From: Streptomyces flaveolus
Lineage (GTDB): Bacteria > Actinomycetota > Actinomycetes > Streptomycetales > Streptomycetaceae
Direction: 5' to 3'
NCBI RefSeq assembly: GCF_000716535.1
Contig: NZ_JNWV01000002.1
Coordinates: forward strand, 1-64,000
DNA: 64,000 nucleotides
Below, piece by piece: positions 63,243 through 64,000 of the stretch. How positions within the stretch are numbered: the first letter of the stretch is position 1; the number at the start of each line of letters is the position of its first letter. Below the pieces are notes generated by a model. The model had not been told where the DNA came from. It did not search any database and saw nothing but the letters and a program-made list of their open reading frames with translations. The position numbers and the translations under genes are program-made.

Positions 63243-64000
63243 TCAGCGGCGCAGGACGGTCTCGCGTTCCATGCGGGACAGCTTCTCGGGGTTGCGGACG
63301 GCGTAGAGGCCGGTGATGCGGCCGTCCTCCAGGTGCGCCGCGATCACGGTGTCGATCCTGCCGTCGAGCCGGAAGACCAGCGCCGGGTAGCCGTTGACCT
63401 GGGCCGGCTCCAGCGACGCGGCGGGACCGAACCTGCTCAGGCCGGCCGCCAGCGAGGCCACCCGCTCCGCACCCACCACCGGCACCGGCGCGGCCTCGGC
63501 GACTCCGCCGCCGTCGCCGAGGAAGACGACGTCCGGCGCCAGGATGTCGAGCAGGCCCTGCAGGTCGCCCGTTTCGACCGCCCGCCGGAACGCCTCCAGC
63601 GCGGTGCGGGTCTCGGCCGCGGAGACGGCTCCGCGAGGCCGGCGCGCGGCGACGTGCGCCCGTGCCCGGCGGGTGATCTGGCGGACGGCGGCCGGGCTCT
63701 TGCCGACGGCCTCGGCGATCTCGTCGTACTCCACGCCGAACACCTCGCGGAGCACGAACACGGCCCGCTCGGTCGGCGTGAGCGTCTCCAGCACCAGCAG
63801 CATCGCCATCGAGACGCTGTCGGCCAGCTCGACGTCCTCGGCCACGTCCGGGGCGGTCAGCAGCGGCTCGGGCAGCCAGGGACCGACGTAGGACTCCTTG
63901 CGCCGGGCGAGCGTGCGCAGCCGGCCCAGCGCCTGGCGGGTGGCGATCCGGACCAGGTAGGCCCGCTGGTTCCGCACCGTCGCGGGGTCGACGCCCGCCC
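63243..64000 (-). CDS. ECF41-type RNA polymerase sigma factor, N-terminus beyond window
   Basis: A minus-strand frame enters from the edge (AGVDPATVRNQRAYL) and ends at 63243; at least 252 codons are seen. Region 4 is TLTPTERAVFVLREVFGVEY, then AEAVGKSPAAVRQITRRARA. A C-terminal SnoaL-like domain of about 110 residues follows, with NGYPALVF, the ECF41 signature. In this group the extension acts as a built-in inhibitor or activator of the sigma core. ECF41 genes are usually next to an oxidoreductase or carboxymuconolactone-decarboxylase-like gene, which would lie past the edge here. Confidence 0.88.
   Translation of the reverse strand, partial: AGVDPATVRNQRAYLVRIATRQALGRLRTLARRKESYVGPWLPEPLLTAPDVAEDVELADSVSMAMLLVLETLTPTERAVFVLREVFGVEYDEIAEAVGKSPAAVRQITRRARAHVAARRPRGAVSAAETRTALEAFRRAVETGDLQGLLDILAPDVVFLGDGGGVAEAAPVPVVGAERVASLAAGLSRFGPAASLEPAQVNGYPALVFRLDGRIDTVIAAHLEDGRITGLYAVRNPEKLSRMERETVLRR

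Overview
The window is high-GC actinobacterial chromosome, almost certainly Streptomyces. The evidence is the very high GC at third codon positions, frequent GTG/TTG starts and likely leaderless genes, a sortase-anchored chaplin, an RmdA-type c-di-GMP enzyme, an egtABCD ergothioneine operon, an F420-type luciferase-like oxidoreductase, ECF41 and DUF574 proteins. I see no rRNA, tRNA, CRISPR array, phage or transposase. The gene content looks like chromosome-arm or accessory-rich housekeeping DNA rather than an island.

Layout. 0-7 kb: a proline-rich exported protein (cut by the edge), a repeat lipoprotein, a DUF574 methyltransferase translationally coupled to the PAS-GGDEF-EAL protein RmdA, then a divergent LysR/NmrA pair. 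7-12 kb: a 21-bp repeat array, a LysR regulator divergent from sdhCAB (respiratory complex II with a single b558 anchor), and a conserved unknown. 13-15 kb: an OlsB/OlsA-like acyltransferase pair, probably making ornithine lipid. 15-19 kb: a UvrA-like ABC ATPase whose C-terminus is lost at the edge of an exact 77-bp tandem duplication, an MT0933-type small protein, a luciferase-like oxidoreductase, a HAD phosphatase and a dodecin. 19.7-21 kb: an orphan sugar-binding lipoprotein with a DasR-like operator inside its promoter. 21-25.5 kb: egtABCD, all four genes overlapping by 4 nt. 25.7-36.9 kb: a bacterial PARG-type macrodomain protein with a coupled 20-codon leader, a PemK-like toxin, a cupin, a Cys-rich (SufR-like) regulator, an LRV-repeat protein, NfeD/flotillin, an amidase, an esterase and an F420-type oxidoreductase.

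37-45 kb: an FMN reductase/TetR pair with two palindromic operators, a 1-kb noncoding repeat field, a TetX-like flavin monooxygenase coupled to a TetR gene with three palindromes phased exactly 15 bp apart, a LacI regulator, thioredoxin, a disulfide oxidoreductase and peptide deformylase. 45-51.7 kb: a PepSY membrane protein with a BlaI/M56 pair, two coupled MarR-type regulators, CtaG plus DUF2243, and an MBL hydrolase. 51.7-54.4 kb: catalase and a long chaplin. 54.8-63.1 kb: a compact envelope cluster containing a polytopic glycosyltransferase-like protein, a cytochrome-b/molybdopterin fusion, a small membrane protein, a methyltransferase, a DUF2064 transferase, a GT2, a two-component system and an epimerase with a Cys-rich insert. 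63.2 kb to the end: an ECF41 sigma factor cut by the edge.

Two themes cross the window. First, several genes end inside or right beside short tandem duplications (12.73, 15.02, 17.63, 7.25 and 54.6 kb), which suggests ongoing replication-slippage remodelling of 3' ends, in one case truncating an ATPase. Second, many divergent gene pairs carry clear palindromic operators in their shared promoters. The best candidates for an undescribed system are the 54.8-63.1 kb envelope cluster and the triple-operator TetR/monooxygenase/LacI locus.
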